Assembly: GCA_947561585.1 (NCBI GenBank)
Contig: CANNZV010000502.1
Location: forward strand, 372,001-436,000
Origin: Caprella mutica
Taxonomy: Eukaryota > Arthropoda > Malacostraca > Amphipoda > Caprellidae
Length of the DNA stretch: 64,000 nt
Direction of reading: 5' to 3'
Part shown: piece after piece, positions 11,729-23,424 of the stretch
Numbering within the stretch: position 1 is the stretch's first letter
How the letters are laid out: every line of letters begins with the position of its first letter
Translations under genes and position numbers: made by a program
Notes under the pieces: generated by a model
What the model saw: the letters and a program-made list of their open reading frames with translations, nothing else
Databases searched by the model: none
What the model was told of the DNA's origin: nothing

Positions 11729-12607
11729 AAGCTATTAGGGAGCAGATAAGGAGGAACTCCAAGCGAAGCATGAGAAAGATGGCTAAGAGTATGGATATCG
11801 ATGAAAAAAGTGTGAGAACCATCGTCAACAATGACCAACAGTACACGGACTTGCAGATACAGAAGAGGATGGACAGATCAAAGATTCTTTTGAATGCAAT
11901 GAAAGATGGCACGCAGGCTGGTGAGATCGTCTTTTCGGATGAGAAAATGTTCACTGTGGAGGCCTAATTCAACTCCCAGAACGACAGAATTTTGGCAAAA
12001 AGTGCTGACAGTATCCTTCCATCCGTAAAGACTGTTTTCCGTCGCCAAAACCCAGCCTCTCTGATGGTTTGGGCTGCCATCAAAGCAGGCGCTAAAGTTA
12101 ACGCAAAATCGTATATTGAGGAAATTTTGATTCCAGAACAAGTCGAGATGAAGAAGAACTTCAAGGTCAGGCCTTTCAAAAGGATGGTGCGCCCTAGCAC
12201 ACAGCAAACAAAACTCAAGATTGATATGAGCGTCACTTTCCTGCGATTTGGAGGAAGGAATTTTGGCCTCCTTCATCGCCGGACCTGAACCCTCTAGACT
12301 CTTGTGTGTGGTCCATCTTGGAGAAGGAAGCGTGTGCTACAGCTCATGATAGTACGGAAACTCTGAAGATGTCCATCGAGCGACAATGGGCCAAAATTTC
12401 CCAAGAAACGTTCCGTGCCGCAGTAAAGAGCTTCAGAGGTAGACTCGAGAGAGTAATCACCGCCAATGGTGGTCATATTGAAAAATTATTGGTAGAACTG
12501 TTAAATGGGTTTATTGAGGTATTGTGTGATAAGTTTTGTTTTATTTCATCCATCACAACTCATTAAATTAATATTTTTATATGATCGGGGACTTTCTCCG
12601 CACCCTG
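11729..12607 (+). mobile_element. 5'-truncated maT transposon with transposase remnant
   Basis: Starts inside the transposase with IRRNSKRSMRKMAKSMDID. It continues to the first Asp (IVFSDEKMFTVEA, then a stop), NPASLMVWAAIKAGAKVN, a frameshift near 12165, FQKDGAP with a stop, and FWPPSSPDLNPLD, again with 37 residues between the second and third acidic positions. The last part is ILEKEACATAHDSTETLKMS to ANGGHIE at about 12480. The right end (…GGGGACTTTCTCCGCACCCTG) closes at 12607 and is followed by TA. The left inverted repeat and the helix-turn-helix are missing. It is a different maT lineage from the copy at 2867: the termini differ and the protein is clearly diverged. Confidence 0.88.
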
Positions 12608-12835
12608 TAGATTGACTAACCTACTATATATTGTTTATCATTGTCAATGACCCTGTAATGAAAATTTAAGGCATATAACATAACACTGTTTTTTATAATT
12701 ATAGAAAATAACTTTAATCTTAACCCTAATGAGTTTGACGTGTGTTTTCTAGTCACATCTATTTTAAATTACTTTATATCTCTCATGTCATTCCTTTAAA
12801 TTTATCGGCCTCTCTTGACTTTGTTGCTACATATA

Positions 12836-13011
12836 CAGTGTGTCCGCAAAAAATGTATCCACTGCCATCGAAAAAATCTTATAAGTACTATATTTATAAT
12901 TCATTAATATTAATCTACGTATCTATAGTACCAATACATAATGCATATTACCGTGAAATGATGAATAATGTAGATTCAAGGCAGTGGATACATTTTTTTG
13001 CAGACTCACTG
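12836..13011. mobile_element. TA-flanked MITE (mariner-type ends), copy 1
   Basis: A 176-bp element between TA dinucleotides. Left end CAGTGTGTCCGCAAAAAATG then TATCCACTGCC; right end GGCAGTGGATACATTTTTTT then GCAGACTCACTG. The ends match with a few differences. It is nested inside the TTAA element. A second copy lies at 18838-18985. The 92-codon open frame across it is not a gene. Confidence 0.85.
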
Positions 13012-13403
13012 TATACCTAATATATTTTAGTATTCAAAAGTTGAAAAATGTTCACTTATCGGCGTAAATCACATAAATTAGGAAATTAATTGTAATGATG
13101 TGACGTGTGGCACCGTATAAATACAGCTAGCTAACCACTCAACACACTTCCGTCCACGTTTTCATGGAGAACTGACACATGTGCGAACTGTTATTGGGTC
13201 ACACTCCACCCAATCACAGCTCTGCTCTCTCAGTTGCCATTATCTTATATATCTGTGTATTTATTTCTCCTTATATGCTCAAAAACTTTACATAAAATTT
13301 GATACACATTAGTTTAGCATATATACTAACAACTTGTAAAATATAAAGTAACATAAGTTCATAAGTAAGATATGTGTTTTTTACACATATTCAAACCTTC
13401 CCG

Positions 13404-14224
13404 TTAAGGGGATGGTCCCCTGTTTTTTGCAATTCTTACCGATTTTATTTTTTTACTTTGGTTCCCTAGTAAACATTACAAAGAAAACGTACAAAAAGTT
13501 TCATTTTGCTCTGACAACTATAAGCCAGTGAGGGGGGGATTGAATAATGGAGGGGGTGAAATTAGGGTGTGCCACAGTACCCCTTCCCTGCTAAAATGAG
13601 CTTACCCTCCCATTTTTGGTAGATGGCTTCGTCGTTGACTTGGAGGATCTTTGAGTTCTCTGACAGAGACGAAAAGCCCCCTTTTTTTTGCTTATGTTTT
13701 TGATTTTTTGGTGTTTTTATAATTTTTTTTTGTTTACTTTTTTATTCAAATCGTACTCGCGCCAAGTCTATGGACTGAATGGGGGTTGGTCCTACAGAAA
13801 ATTTTATAGAAGGTAATATGTTTAGCTTGAAATTACCTAGATCGTCTTATGAGCTTTTTTTGAATTTCGACCTCTAACTATTTCTTTTTTGAACGAAAAA
13901 AAAATTTAAATAAAAATAAAAAATAAAAAAAAATAAGTTAGAGATTGAAATTCAAAAAAAGCTCAATAGACGATCTAGGTAATGTCGAGCTTAACATATT
14001 AGCCTCCATAAATTTTTCTGTATGACCAACCCTCATTGAGTCCATAGATTTTTCGTGGGGAGGGAACAGGTTTTTCGGCCCCCACGGGGGAGGGGTGCCC
14101 AAAAATGAAAAATTTACACGACCAGCTTCAAAGATTTGGAGCATTCTACACCTTATGTCAAAATATCAGCTCAATCGGACGAGTATTATTGGTAGCTAGC
14201 AAAACCAGAGGACGATCCCCTTAA
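13404..14224. repeat. Inner inverted-repeat unit with long central palindrome
   Basis: Outer ends are TTAAGGGGATGGTCCCCTG and its near-inverse (GAGGACGATCCCCTTAA). The core is an imperfect palindrome with arms at about 13764-13880 and 13935-14050 (shared words TCTATGGACT/AGTCCATAGA, AGATCGTC/GACGATCT, CCTAGATC/GATCTAGG, AAAGCTC/GAGCTTT). The centre is a poly-A/T stretch. It may be the real transposon body whose outer TTAA ends are separated on the left by later insertions, or an independent foldback. Confidence 0.7.
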
Positions 14225-14252
14225 TTCTGATAGTCGAACTCATTAGGGTTAA

Positions 14253-17200
14253 CAAACTATAAATTCTTAAAATTTCCATTATGTCTACAGAGTGACCCTA
14301 GAAGATTTATCGATAGAAGAAATTTGATTGAAATGAACTAGAATAATAATAAGAAAATATTTCGTGAACTCACTTAGAGATATCTTCAGTAACAAAGTAA
14401 AATATCAAATTTCGAAATGACCGTCTTTTACTTTGATCATTTATCAGCACGGTTTGTCACTGAAAAACAAGAACACCGCACTACTTCTTTGTTCAAGCTG
14501 GTCGAAGCAGAATGACTGTCATCATAGAGTCTAGACTGGAATAGGTAAAGAGTTGATACTTCACTCATCATGACGAAAGCAAACTTCTGACATTTTAAAT
14601 GGCTATTAACATTTACAGAAAAATTTCCAAAGCTACGGACATAAACCAAATCATTCTATCTATTGCTAAATATTTATTTTCTTACGATCTAACCGAATCA
14701 AAAGCTTTCTAGCGGATTACTTGAACTCATGCAACATCAACTTCCTATGCACATGCAAGCAATTTTCCATGGAGGCCTCTTAAATTATCTGTCTAGACTG
14801 CTTTTTATATGGAGTTGATCTTATATCTTCCTAGAATAATCTATATAATGAGGATTTGGTTAGGCTCATCAAATTTGAAATATTTCTCGCACATTTTTTT
14901 TTTTTTGCAAATTTCCCTTCTTCACTGCACAAATTACACTTTTTGGTATGAATCAGCCACCTTTTTTCCTGAAATTGGTTTACTGGAGGTTGTGCTTGAC
15001 TCCTCATTTTATTTCCAGGCGTTGTAAGATTATTTTGCTACACACCTTAAGCTTTTTTCACGATATCCTTGATGCTAATGCCAGCACTTTTGAGAACAAC
15101 AATCTATAGTCATGATTAACATTATCAGACATAGCTATTAACATTCATGGAATAAATAGTGGAAAAATTCATGTGAACATTTTTAAGGTAGACTAGCGTT
15201 GGGTAAATTATAATTCTTAGATTATGAGAAAATCCTTTTATGTCACCATGTTTTTTCTCAAATATCCTTTAAAGAGAAGTTTCTCCATTTCGTGGGGAGT
15301 TACTATTATAATCCGAAAATATCTTTGTACAAGTTCTGGTTAAATCTTAATATGTTCAAATATACTATTGGAATCTAAATGCAATATGTGGAACTAAAAA
15401 ATCCTTTTATTGTCTTGGCGTCAAGCCATTCACACAACTGGAATAAAACCCAAATGAATCATATTAAATTTTGTACACTCATCATAAACAACTTTTTCCC
15501 TCATAAATATCCTAATGGTATCATTTTTCACAGTATTACTCTAGCAATAATAATAATACAATCATTATCATAACTAATGCAAACATAAATCTTTTCAAAC
15601 AATATGTTCATGAGAATTTATTTCCCAATGCTTGTTACGTGATTTATTATAATCTAGTCATTTGGCAACATAAATTGTAAGCCAAGCCACTTCGTATAAA
15701 TCATGCTTCTCCATAATGCTGAAAAAATACCTGATACTAGCTAGGCTGCATTTACATTGCCATTTATTGTGATAGGACTGCATGGTTATGGTTATTTGAT
15801 TGGAATACTGTGTTTGAAAAAGATTAAAACCTTTAGAAATAGGAATTGAAGGACACAAAGGTTAAAAGACCAATCAAACATTTGGATAATCTTATATTGT
15901 CATATCGGACATACCGGGTGAAGTAAAATCATTGAGTTTGAAATTTGGATTAAGATAAACTTTGCTTCTGTATTGATTTGATATTAAATGGCGTGTAAAA
16001 AGGGTTGTGGTTCTATCTAGTATTTTGAAAGTTTACCCTATTATAGCAATGTCGAGAATACGAGGGATCTATGTATTTACTCATTATACCCATTATTCAC
16101 CTTCAAAATCAGGTACTCGATATCCAATTCTTAGTAAATGATGGATCTATCCATCCCTTGTCATTACTAAAAGTGATAGATAGAAGCTTTACCCTCGTTT
16201 CCCTTTTGCTAGATATGAGATATTATGATCATTATAAAATAGTGATAAATTAATTATAATTTTCTATTATTTTTACAATTATCAATTGATTCACTTAATG
16301 CACACATAAATATTATCAATAGATGAATTGTTATCGCCTTTCATTTATGATATTTTATCGATAATATATTCATAGCGAGCAAACAAAAAGCAAATACACG
16401 TCAAATTTGTTTGTCAACAGATATAATTGAAAACGTTAATTGGTAATAATATCGGCACAATGATTTATCTCTCCATGACGCAGATGCAATTTTATATTTG
16501 AATTTGAGTAAAAAATTTTGTTCATTCAATTGCTAATTCATTATTTTTAAAATTATGTTACTTGTTTGATGGATATATATAGCATTTATTATCAACTGTT
16601 ATTAACCCATTTGGTACGGGAGAATGAGCTCCCACACGAAGATTTATAAATAGCTCCCACACTAATGTAGCTTCGATCCTCATATGTCGTGACTTTAAAA
16701 TTTTGAATTTTTCAAAAGTTTTGTGTTTTAACATCATTGAAAAATTCGTTATGAGTATTTGAAATCATTTTTTTTGTATAACACATTTAACATTCGGTTT
16801 CATTATAATGATGATTCCAGAAAAGTATCCCCACCGAAATTGAAATGGAGAAAGAATGAGGTTCGATTAAGGGGAAGCTTGACGTAACATTATTTTTATT
16901 GTCTATAATATTGCTATATGTGTCTGTAACTTTAAAAATCGCATATGAATAATATGTAGTCACTTATTATTCCCAATAATATATGAATAATAATGAATAA
17001 TAATTGATAGGGGTATGTGACCTTTTTGGGGTTCAATTTATTATTAGTGTTATTAAATAATCACTTTTCATATATTATATAATTAATCATGAAAGCATTA
17101 ATATTTAAAGACGATGCATAATTAAATTAAAGTAATCATATGTATTAAAAATAGGAATTTCATCAATTAATCATAGTACATGAAATAGTGAGTAATTAAC

Positions 17201-17662
17201 AACGGTGTTGCTCAGTAAAAGCAATATTCTCAGTAAATTGTTGTTCATTGCACCGACTGTTAATGTTATTACCTCAATGGAATGATGGCCAAACAACTGC
17301 CACAATTCACGTACCAGTCTTTGGCAATTCTCCAACCCTCAAATCTGCCTCTAAATTTTTGTACTGGAAAAGTAGAAACGCATTGCAGTTAATAATTCAA
17401 GTAGTTAAACTATATTTTTGCATAGTTAAGTATATTAGACAAGAGGATATCGCACGATAAGACAATTAATTAACCAAACAAAAAATTAATTATAGCTTAT
17501 GATAATTTGTACTCTCCACGTACATACTCTATATTTTTCCATTATCAAAAATAATTGTAAATATAATTAAACATATGAGTGAAATCAAATTTACCTATAA
17601 ATAAAAAGTCCAATATTAATTTTAGTAAAAGGATAGTTTCAGGTTTCAATATAAAAAATATA
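14253..17662. other. 3.4 kb AT-rich DNA without a recognised gene
   Basis: Only short open frames of 60-72 codons with no recognisable domain, for example minus-strand 14437-14649 and plus-strand 17248-17460. An isolated TTAACCCATTTGGTACGGG occurs at 16602-16620, resembling a TTAA element end without a partner. Nothing else was recognised. Confidence 0.4.
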
Positions 17663-17914
17663 GGGTCGGACGGGGTATCACTGCGCACAATCCCGCAAAC
17701 TCTGTATTTACTCAAAAACTAAATGCACTAGAGAAACTCTTTTTCTCGTGATGAAATGGTCATGAATGAGGATGGTTCTCAACCAAATTTCGAAATAATA
17801 CCTGAGTAAATAAAATACTTATTGACAGTTTTTGTGCGCAACTTTTAGTGAGTGCATTGGGGTATCACTGCGCACAGGAAGGGATATTACTGCATAGTGC
17901 ATAAACACAACACT

Positions 17915-18425
17915 GATCTCCCCCATCTAAATACCTCCTCTCCCCATTATAATGCCCCTCCTCCCACCTATCTAAACCCCTTCTTTCTTCATCTAAATAT
18001 CCCTCTCCTCCCATCTTAATCCCCCTCTCTTCCCATCTAAATCCTCCTCTCCTACCATTTTAATCACACTCTCTTCCCATCTAAATACCCCTACTTCCCC
18101 ATCTATTTTCCCCTCTCCCTCATCTATTTCCCCCTCTCCCTCATCTATTTCCCCCTCTCCCACAACTAAATTCCCCCCCCCCCCCTCATCTAAACGTCTG
18201 TGTTTCCCTCTCTACATGTCTTCTCCCCAATCTAATTGTCCCTTACTTTTCAAACACATATTTAATGAATCTGCAATAAATTTATCTCTTAAATTTTACG
18301 TAACTATTTAAATACTTAAGGATATAAAACGATCATACTTTTATGGTTAATTAATATTTAATTCAAAAACCTCTCACCCCCCCCCCCCCCCCCGCCCTTA
18401 AATACCCACTCTCCCTATCTTAATA
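17915..18425. repeat. Pyrimidine-rich low-complexity tract
   Basis: Degenerate repeats of CCCCTCTCC(T/C)CATCTAAAT, about 18-22 bp apart, separated by an AT-rich spacer (18240-18370), with C homopolymers near 18173-18186 and 18377-18393. Confidence 0.85.
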
Positions 18426-18837
18426 CCCCCACATCAAGTAGAATAGCTACTATGATCGTAAGTTTATTATTAATAAATTTTATAATTAAATAACACCTTA
18501 TTCAATATTTATGCCATTATTAAGAGCTAAAAACTCGCAATTTTTATATTTATTTACATACAAATATGGTTATTAATGATGCGCAGTGATACCCCTCTAC
18601 CTTCAAATTATCTGGGGTATCACTGCGCACGGTTGTGGCGGGAAAACCGTTAAAACTGAGAAGTTGAAATTTTGACATAATGTAACTGTTGATGTTTGTG
18701 TTAACATGTTAAAACGGTATGAATCTATAAATCTCAGTTCTAGAGTTATTGGAGAGTTTGCGGGATTTAAAAATCACCAGCGCAAACTTTTTTCAGATCG
18801 TTTTGAGAGATCCACATACATTGCGACTTAGCTCTAG

Positions 18838-18985
18838 ATGTATCCACTGCCATGGAATAAGTACTTTGCAAATTTCATTAATTAATCTATGTATCTATGG
18901 TACCAATTTAATATGCATACTATCGTAGAATGATGTAGTTTTAGAATCAATTGCAGTGGATACATTTTTTTTGCGGACACACTAT
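18838..18985. mobile_element. TA-MITE, copy 2 (left tip lost)
   Basis: Shares TGTATCCACTGCCATGG, the ATCTATGTATCTATGGTACC middle and the right end TTTTTTTTGCGGACACACT with the MITE at 12836-13011. The outermost left bases (CAGTGTGTCCGC) are replaced by unrelated sequence. Confidence 0.8.
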
Positions 18986-19234
18986 ATAAGTGTATAAATT
19001 ACTTCACAATATTCTACATAATTATTGGTTAAAATTTATGAAATTTACGTCATTGCTGCATTATTTGTGTCAGTTTATTAACTCTATGTTAATCCTATTT
19101 TCTGTGTACAATAATTTATCAGTTACAAAAGAAAATTAATTTCCTTTTGTGTTGTTTTTACTTCACTTTAATCCTTTTATATACATTGTAGAATCAGTCT
19201 GCTACTGTGAGTCGCTCGTGAAGCTTTCACTGTA

Positions 19235-19612
19235 CAGGGTGACCCACTAAAAAGTCTACCCAACTTTTAATGCGTATATTTCAACAACTTTTGAAGGTAC
19301 AGTACAGTTAAAACAGATTAATTTCTAGGTTTTAAGAATTTTATATAACTATTCCTTTTATAAAATATTGACAATATGGAGAAATATATTTGAGTACATA
19401 AAAGAAGTCGAAATCAATTTTGTTCAGCAACTTTTTTTCTAAATGAAAATTTCATGTTAGAATAAATGGATAAAATATTCTCTACATCTTCAATTTTCGA
19501 GATTGAATATCTCGTAAACCTAGAAATAAATCTGTTATCTCAACTTCCTTTATGTACTCAAATACATATCTCCATATTGTCAAAATTTTATAAAAGGAAT
19601 AGTTATATGTAA
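19235..19612. mobile_element. Truncated mariner-type MITE with internal inverted arms
   Basis: TA followed by CAGGGTGACCCACTAAAAAG at 19235 is a typical mariner-type left end; no matching right end was found. Inside, TAACTATTCCTTTTATAAAA (19357 on) recurs inverted near 19571-19606, and TTTCTAGGTTT recurs inverted near 19517-19527. The two repeated blocks keep the same order, so the structure is not a simple hairpin. Confidence 0.55.
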
Positions 19613-19691
19613 GTTCACCTATATGTATGTAATTTCATCTGGACATATGAGATAAATTTGTTTACCTTTTTAAATAATCATATTTTTTGGC

Positions 19692-19762
19692 GAAAGTGTC
19701 GTTGGGCAAATGTGTCGTGCGCCGAATGAGTTTTCGGTGATTTGACCGGTCACCCCCATAAA
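19692..19762. repeat. Iterated-word terminus (GCCGAA/GGCGAAA type)
   Basis: GGCGAAAGTGTCGTTGGGC, CAAATGTGTCGTGCGCCGAA and TGAGTTTTCGGTGATTTGACCGGTCACC run together. Read in reverse it starts GGTGACCGGTC, like the ends at 23134 and 52171. No partner end was found inside the host element. Confidence 0.5.
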
Positions 19763-20035
19763 AAGGGTATGCGCAGTGATACCCCGGCCGACCCTACTTC
19801 ATTTTAATTTCCAAAACTATTTTTATGGATGAAAAAATTTAATCTGAGTGAAGAAATCCCAAACGGACCATAATTGACTGTAGGTTATTTTACATTTGAC
19901 AAGCTAATAACCCTTCCCCAAACCAAAAAAATCCATATTTGGATTCCCATGCTACTGCATACTTCTCTTAATTATACCTTGATGTATTCTTTTCTGTGAA
20001 TTCATTCCCACAAACTACCTCCACCTCTTATTGTT

Positions 20036-20475
20036 ATCTTAGCACTTCCTCCTTGTTATCTTAGCACTTCCTCCTTGTTATCTTAGCACTTCCTCCATGT
20101 TATCTTAGCACTTCCTCCTTGTTATCTTAGCACTTCCTCCTTGTTATCTTAGCACTTCCTCCTTGTTATCTTAGCACTTCCTCCTTGTTATCTTAGCACT
20201 TCCTCCTTGTTATCTTAGCACTTCCTCCTTGTTATCTTAGCACTTCCTCCTTGTTATCTTAGCACTTCCTCCTTGTTATCTTAGCACTTCCTTCTTGTTA
20301 TCTTAGCACTTCCTCCTTGTTATCTTAGCATTTCCTCCTCGTTATCTTAGCACTTCCTCCTTGTTATCTTAGCACTTCCTCCTTGTTATCTTAGCACTTC
20401 CTCCTTGTTATCATAGCACTTCCTCCTTGTTATCTTAGCACTTCCTCCTTGTTATCTTAGCACTTCATACTTGTT
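20036..20475. repeat. 22-bp tandem array
   Basis: About 20 near-identical copies of a 22-bp unit containing TTATCTTAGCACTTCCTCC, with single-base variants (for example CTTCTTG, CTCCTCG, ATCATAGC) mainly in the second half. Units abut without spacers. Confidence 0.97.
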
Positions 20476-20872
20476 TCTAGTGAGGTATGTTTGCAAGGGT
20501 ATTTTGTAGTTGTTGATTCTCTGTAGATTACCGCTACAAGGGGCACGGATACTTAAGGGGTAAGGTTGGGTAACTTTCAAAGAAAAAATCTAAATCAAAA
20601 AGTTCTCCTAAAATTTACCTTAAAAATTAGAGTAGTCGTGTGGTGTAAATAAAACATACAAAAAAAACTATTTTAGTTTTAGGGCTATAATATTGAAGGG
20701 CTATAATATTAGTTATTTTCATTTCGTCTTTAAAACTTTAAGTATTCGTGAATAAAACATTAATTGGATTCACAAAAAAAAAGTCAAAAACTCATAAAAT
20801 TCACTATATCTGAAAAAAGGATATAGATATGGATATTATACATTTAATATCCGACTCCTTATTTCTAATATA

Positions 20873-22049
20873 CAGGGTGGCGCAAAAAAAAAGGAAACCC
20901 ATTTTCAAATTAGTTTATTTTACAAACTATTAACGCTAGAAATTTTCTAAAAACACAGTTTTGTTTATATAGTTTTATTGTATCTTTCACGGAAATCTGT
21001 CCAACTTACGACAAGAATTAAACTTTCTGCAGTGAATTGAAAAATTGTAAATAAAAAGGGCTTGCACGAGGACAAAAACACAAAAAGACTTTATTATAGG
21101 TATAATTTATTTCCTTATGGTAGTAGGAAAAATTTAAAAAATGCAATTTTTCATTGAATTAACGTTTTGGTTCTTGACTCTTTAATTCATGGAAGTACTT
21201 CTTCATCACCAATCACGATGCCGAGAATTTCTTTGCAGAAACCATCTTGAAAAATTTAGACGGTGCGGTAAATCAGTTCTAAAAGTTCAAGCGTTGCATG
21301 CTTCTTAAAAGGATGATATCTCAAATCGTGTTAAACAATTTGGTGAAATGTGTCTTTAGTGATATCCAATTCATTCTTTCTGATTGATATTTTTTGGATT
21401 CTCAATAAATTGTTCATGAATAAGATTAATGTTTTCATGTGTTCATTCTGTTCTCTTGCGACCTAATCGCTTTTTGTTCAAAATAAAGTGGTTTCTCTAG
21501 TTTTGAACTTATTAATATAAATCAATATGGTGTCATAGTTGGTGAAAATCTTTCCTGAAAGCTATGTTCAGAATGAGGTTGAATCTGTTTAAAGCTTTCA
21601 GTGTTTAAATAACTTTTCACAACAAAAACTCGGCAATTTTGAAAGCTGCATTTTGAGAGTTCCGAATAGGAGATACAAATTAACAGCAAACTGATTTTAT
21701 AAAGATATCAATTTTGAATCAACTATAAACTATCAAATGATAATTAAAGTTTCAATTGTATTTTAGTTGGTACAGAAAAAAATATAATTTAATGTTTTTA
21801 CATCCACATGAAATAAATTATACCTATTGTGATTTTTCTCTTATTTTTCGTCCTCGCGCAAGCCCTTTTCATCTATCTTTTTTCAATTAGCTGCAGAATG
21901 TTTAATTTTTGTCTTAAATATAAATGATTTCCAAGATATATACAGAAAAATTAAAGGAATAAAACGATGTTTTTAGAAAATATCTATCTTAAATAGTTTG
22001 TAAAATAAACTAGTTTGAAAATGGGTTTCCTTTTTTCTGTGCCACCCTG
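20873..22049 (-). mobile_element. Mariner-type element with about 60-bp inverted repeats and transposase remnant
   Basis: TA-flanked element of 1177 bp. Ends begin CAGGGTGGCGCAAAAAAA and mirror each other over about 60 bp (…GGAAACCCATTTTCAAA, TAGTTTATTTTACAAACTA). The minus strand at about 21140-21420 reads, with stops, as an N-terminal transposase region (KNELDITKDTFHQIV, HDLRYHPFKKHA, LELLELIYRTV), a pattern known from a mariner-like transposase group. No catalytic residues were recognised. A shortened relative lies at 50888-51482. Confidence 0.82.
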
Positions 22050-23133
22050 TAGAGTTAATAATACGAAATTACCAATAAACTAACAGTTTTTTAAATAAAA
22101 CTTCATTAAAAATTATGCTAGGCTAAAATATTATGAAATTCTTATCAAAGTGTATAACCAACCAAAATCGTATTCGAAGGGTATACATATAATAATCCTT
22201 CTAGTTTTTATCCACCACTTTACATTAAATCTATGCACAATGAGAGGGATTTTGGTTCAATGCGAATAAAAATAACACTGTACGCGACTTAAACTAATGC
22301 TCTCATGCAAATGAAATGCAGGTAACTTTTACTGATGAGCGCATAATGCTCCTTGTGGCAGCAGATGTTCTAGGCACATTCAGGGGCAGCATTGAACTGA
22401 TATTTTACCTGCTGTTGAAAAGGACGGAGGTGTATTAGGATACACGACGTGTTTTGCATTGAATTTATCACACAGACATAACAGAGAAGAATAGACAGCC
22501 ATAGAAACAGTTTATATCAATGAGCTATAAACTACAATAACTATTCAATTTATTGAAGAAAAAAATTATCACGCAGATAATATTACTAATTATATTTTAA
22601 ATACTATAACAATATTAATTATAATAGTAAATTCGACAAGATGATATTGTTAACTGATAAATATCATGCCTAGAAGAATCCTACTAATAAAAACAGCAAA
22701 GGGAATGTCAACAAAGTATTAGCCATTGAATTTGTGACCGAATATTATTTTATTTTGTTAGATAAATTATATGTTTATTGAAATAATCTATTTCTATGGC
22801 AGTCTATTTTTGTCATGTCTGTGTATACCGGGTAAGATTGTATACTTAGTTTAAATTTAAATTTTAGATTACAATATTATCGAAGGAAAGAGTTTAATGG
22901 AAAAAGTAATAGAACATAATAGAACATAATCTGCTATCTTTCCTTTATGTAACCATAATTAGCGAAAAATATATAAATTAGTTCAATTTAAAACAAAATA
23001 TATTGTAAAACAAACGAATGGACCGTCGTATTCAAGAGTGTTCAAAAACATAATTACATAAATATATAGCATACAGACATTCATTGTATATATTCACACG
23101 TATAATAGGCTTCATATGCGTACATTATAATAG
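22050..23133. other. AT-rich stretch with one small open frame
   Basis: The plus strand at 22316-22438 carries a 40-codon ORF (MQVTFTDERIMLLVAADVLG then TFRGSIELIFYLLLKRTEVY) in DNA richer in G+C than its flanks. I do not recognise it. Nothing else was seen. Confidence 0.25.
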
Positions 23134-23200
23134 GTGACCGGACGTTTCGTTAACGGACGTTTCCTGTTACTAGGACAATTCGTTACCAGATTTTTCATTC
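23134..23200. repeat. Iterated-word terminus beginning GTGACCGG
   Basis: GTGACCGGACGTTTCGTTAA, then CGGACGTTTCC, GGACAATTCGTTACCAG. The start matches the ends at 52171 (inverted) and 19762 (inverted). A weakly matching inverted stretch lies near 25695-25735 (GTCCGGGAAC…GATAACGAAATA), so a partner end is uncertain. Confidence 0.45.
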
Positions 23201-23424
23201 ATTTTTAAACAGGGAACTTTCTCCGCGTATGACGTCAACACAGTAAGATGTCACCGTGGAAGAATTTTCTGATTTATTTAACTAGTGCTATGTGATACAT
23301 CGGGTTAGAAGATCTGTAGTGTTTTTTTTTTCGGTAATATACGGTTCTAGACTTATACTTCAATAAAAAGGCTGATCAATTGATGGAACATTACTCGACT
23401 ATTTATTATTTGCATGTTTAAAAT

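Larger units (their letters stand above)
12724..14248. mobile_element. TTAA-flanked piggyBac-like non-autonomous element
   Basis: TTAA at 12720-12723 and 14249-14252 flank inverted termini CCCTAATGAGTTTGAC and GTCGAACTCATTAGGG, matching at 15 of 16 positions. TTAA plus CCCT-type ends is the piggyBac signature. No transposase was seen. The interior contains a MITE (12836-13011), a promoter-like stretch near 13110-13145 (CACCGTATAAATACAGC), and a second inverted pair beginning TTAAGGGGAT at 13404 and ending ATCCCCTTAA at 14224 that encloses a long palindrome. Confidence 0.7.
17663..19794. mobile_element. TA-flanked 2.1-kb non-autonomous element with iterated 15-bp word
   Basis: Inverted ends GGGTCGGACGGGGTATCACT and its inverse (…AGTGATACCCCGGCCGACCC) lie between TA dinucleotides (17661-17662, 19795-19796). 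The subterminal word GGGGTATCACTGCGC appears at both ends and again near 17859, 18614 and, inverted, at 18581-18595. The interior contains pyrimidine-rich low complexity, a copy of the 12.8-kb MITE, a truncated mariner-type MITE and an iterated-word end. No transposase is visible. The superfamily is not clear from these termini. Confidence 0.75.

Noticed and set aside
16602..16660. TTAA followed by CCCATTTGGTACGGG, like a piggyBac-type end
   Set aside because: No inverted partner with TTAA was found in the window, so an element could not be delimited.
22316..22438. 40-codon plus-strand frame in slightly GC-richer DNA
   Set aside because: Kept only as a note in the surrounding stretch. It has no recognised similarity, and an ATG-initiated 40-codon frame is expected by chance.
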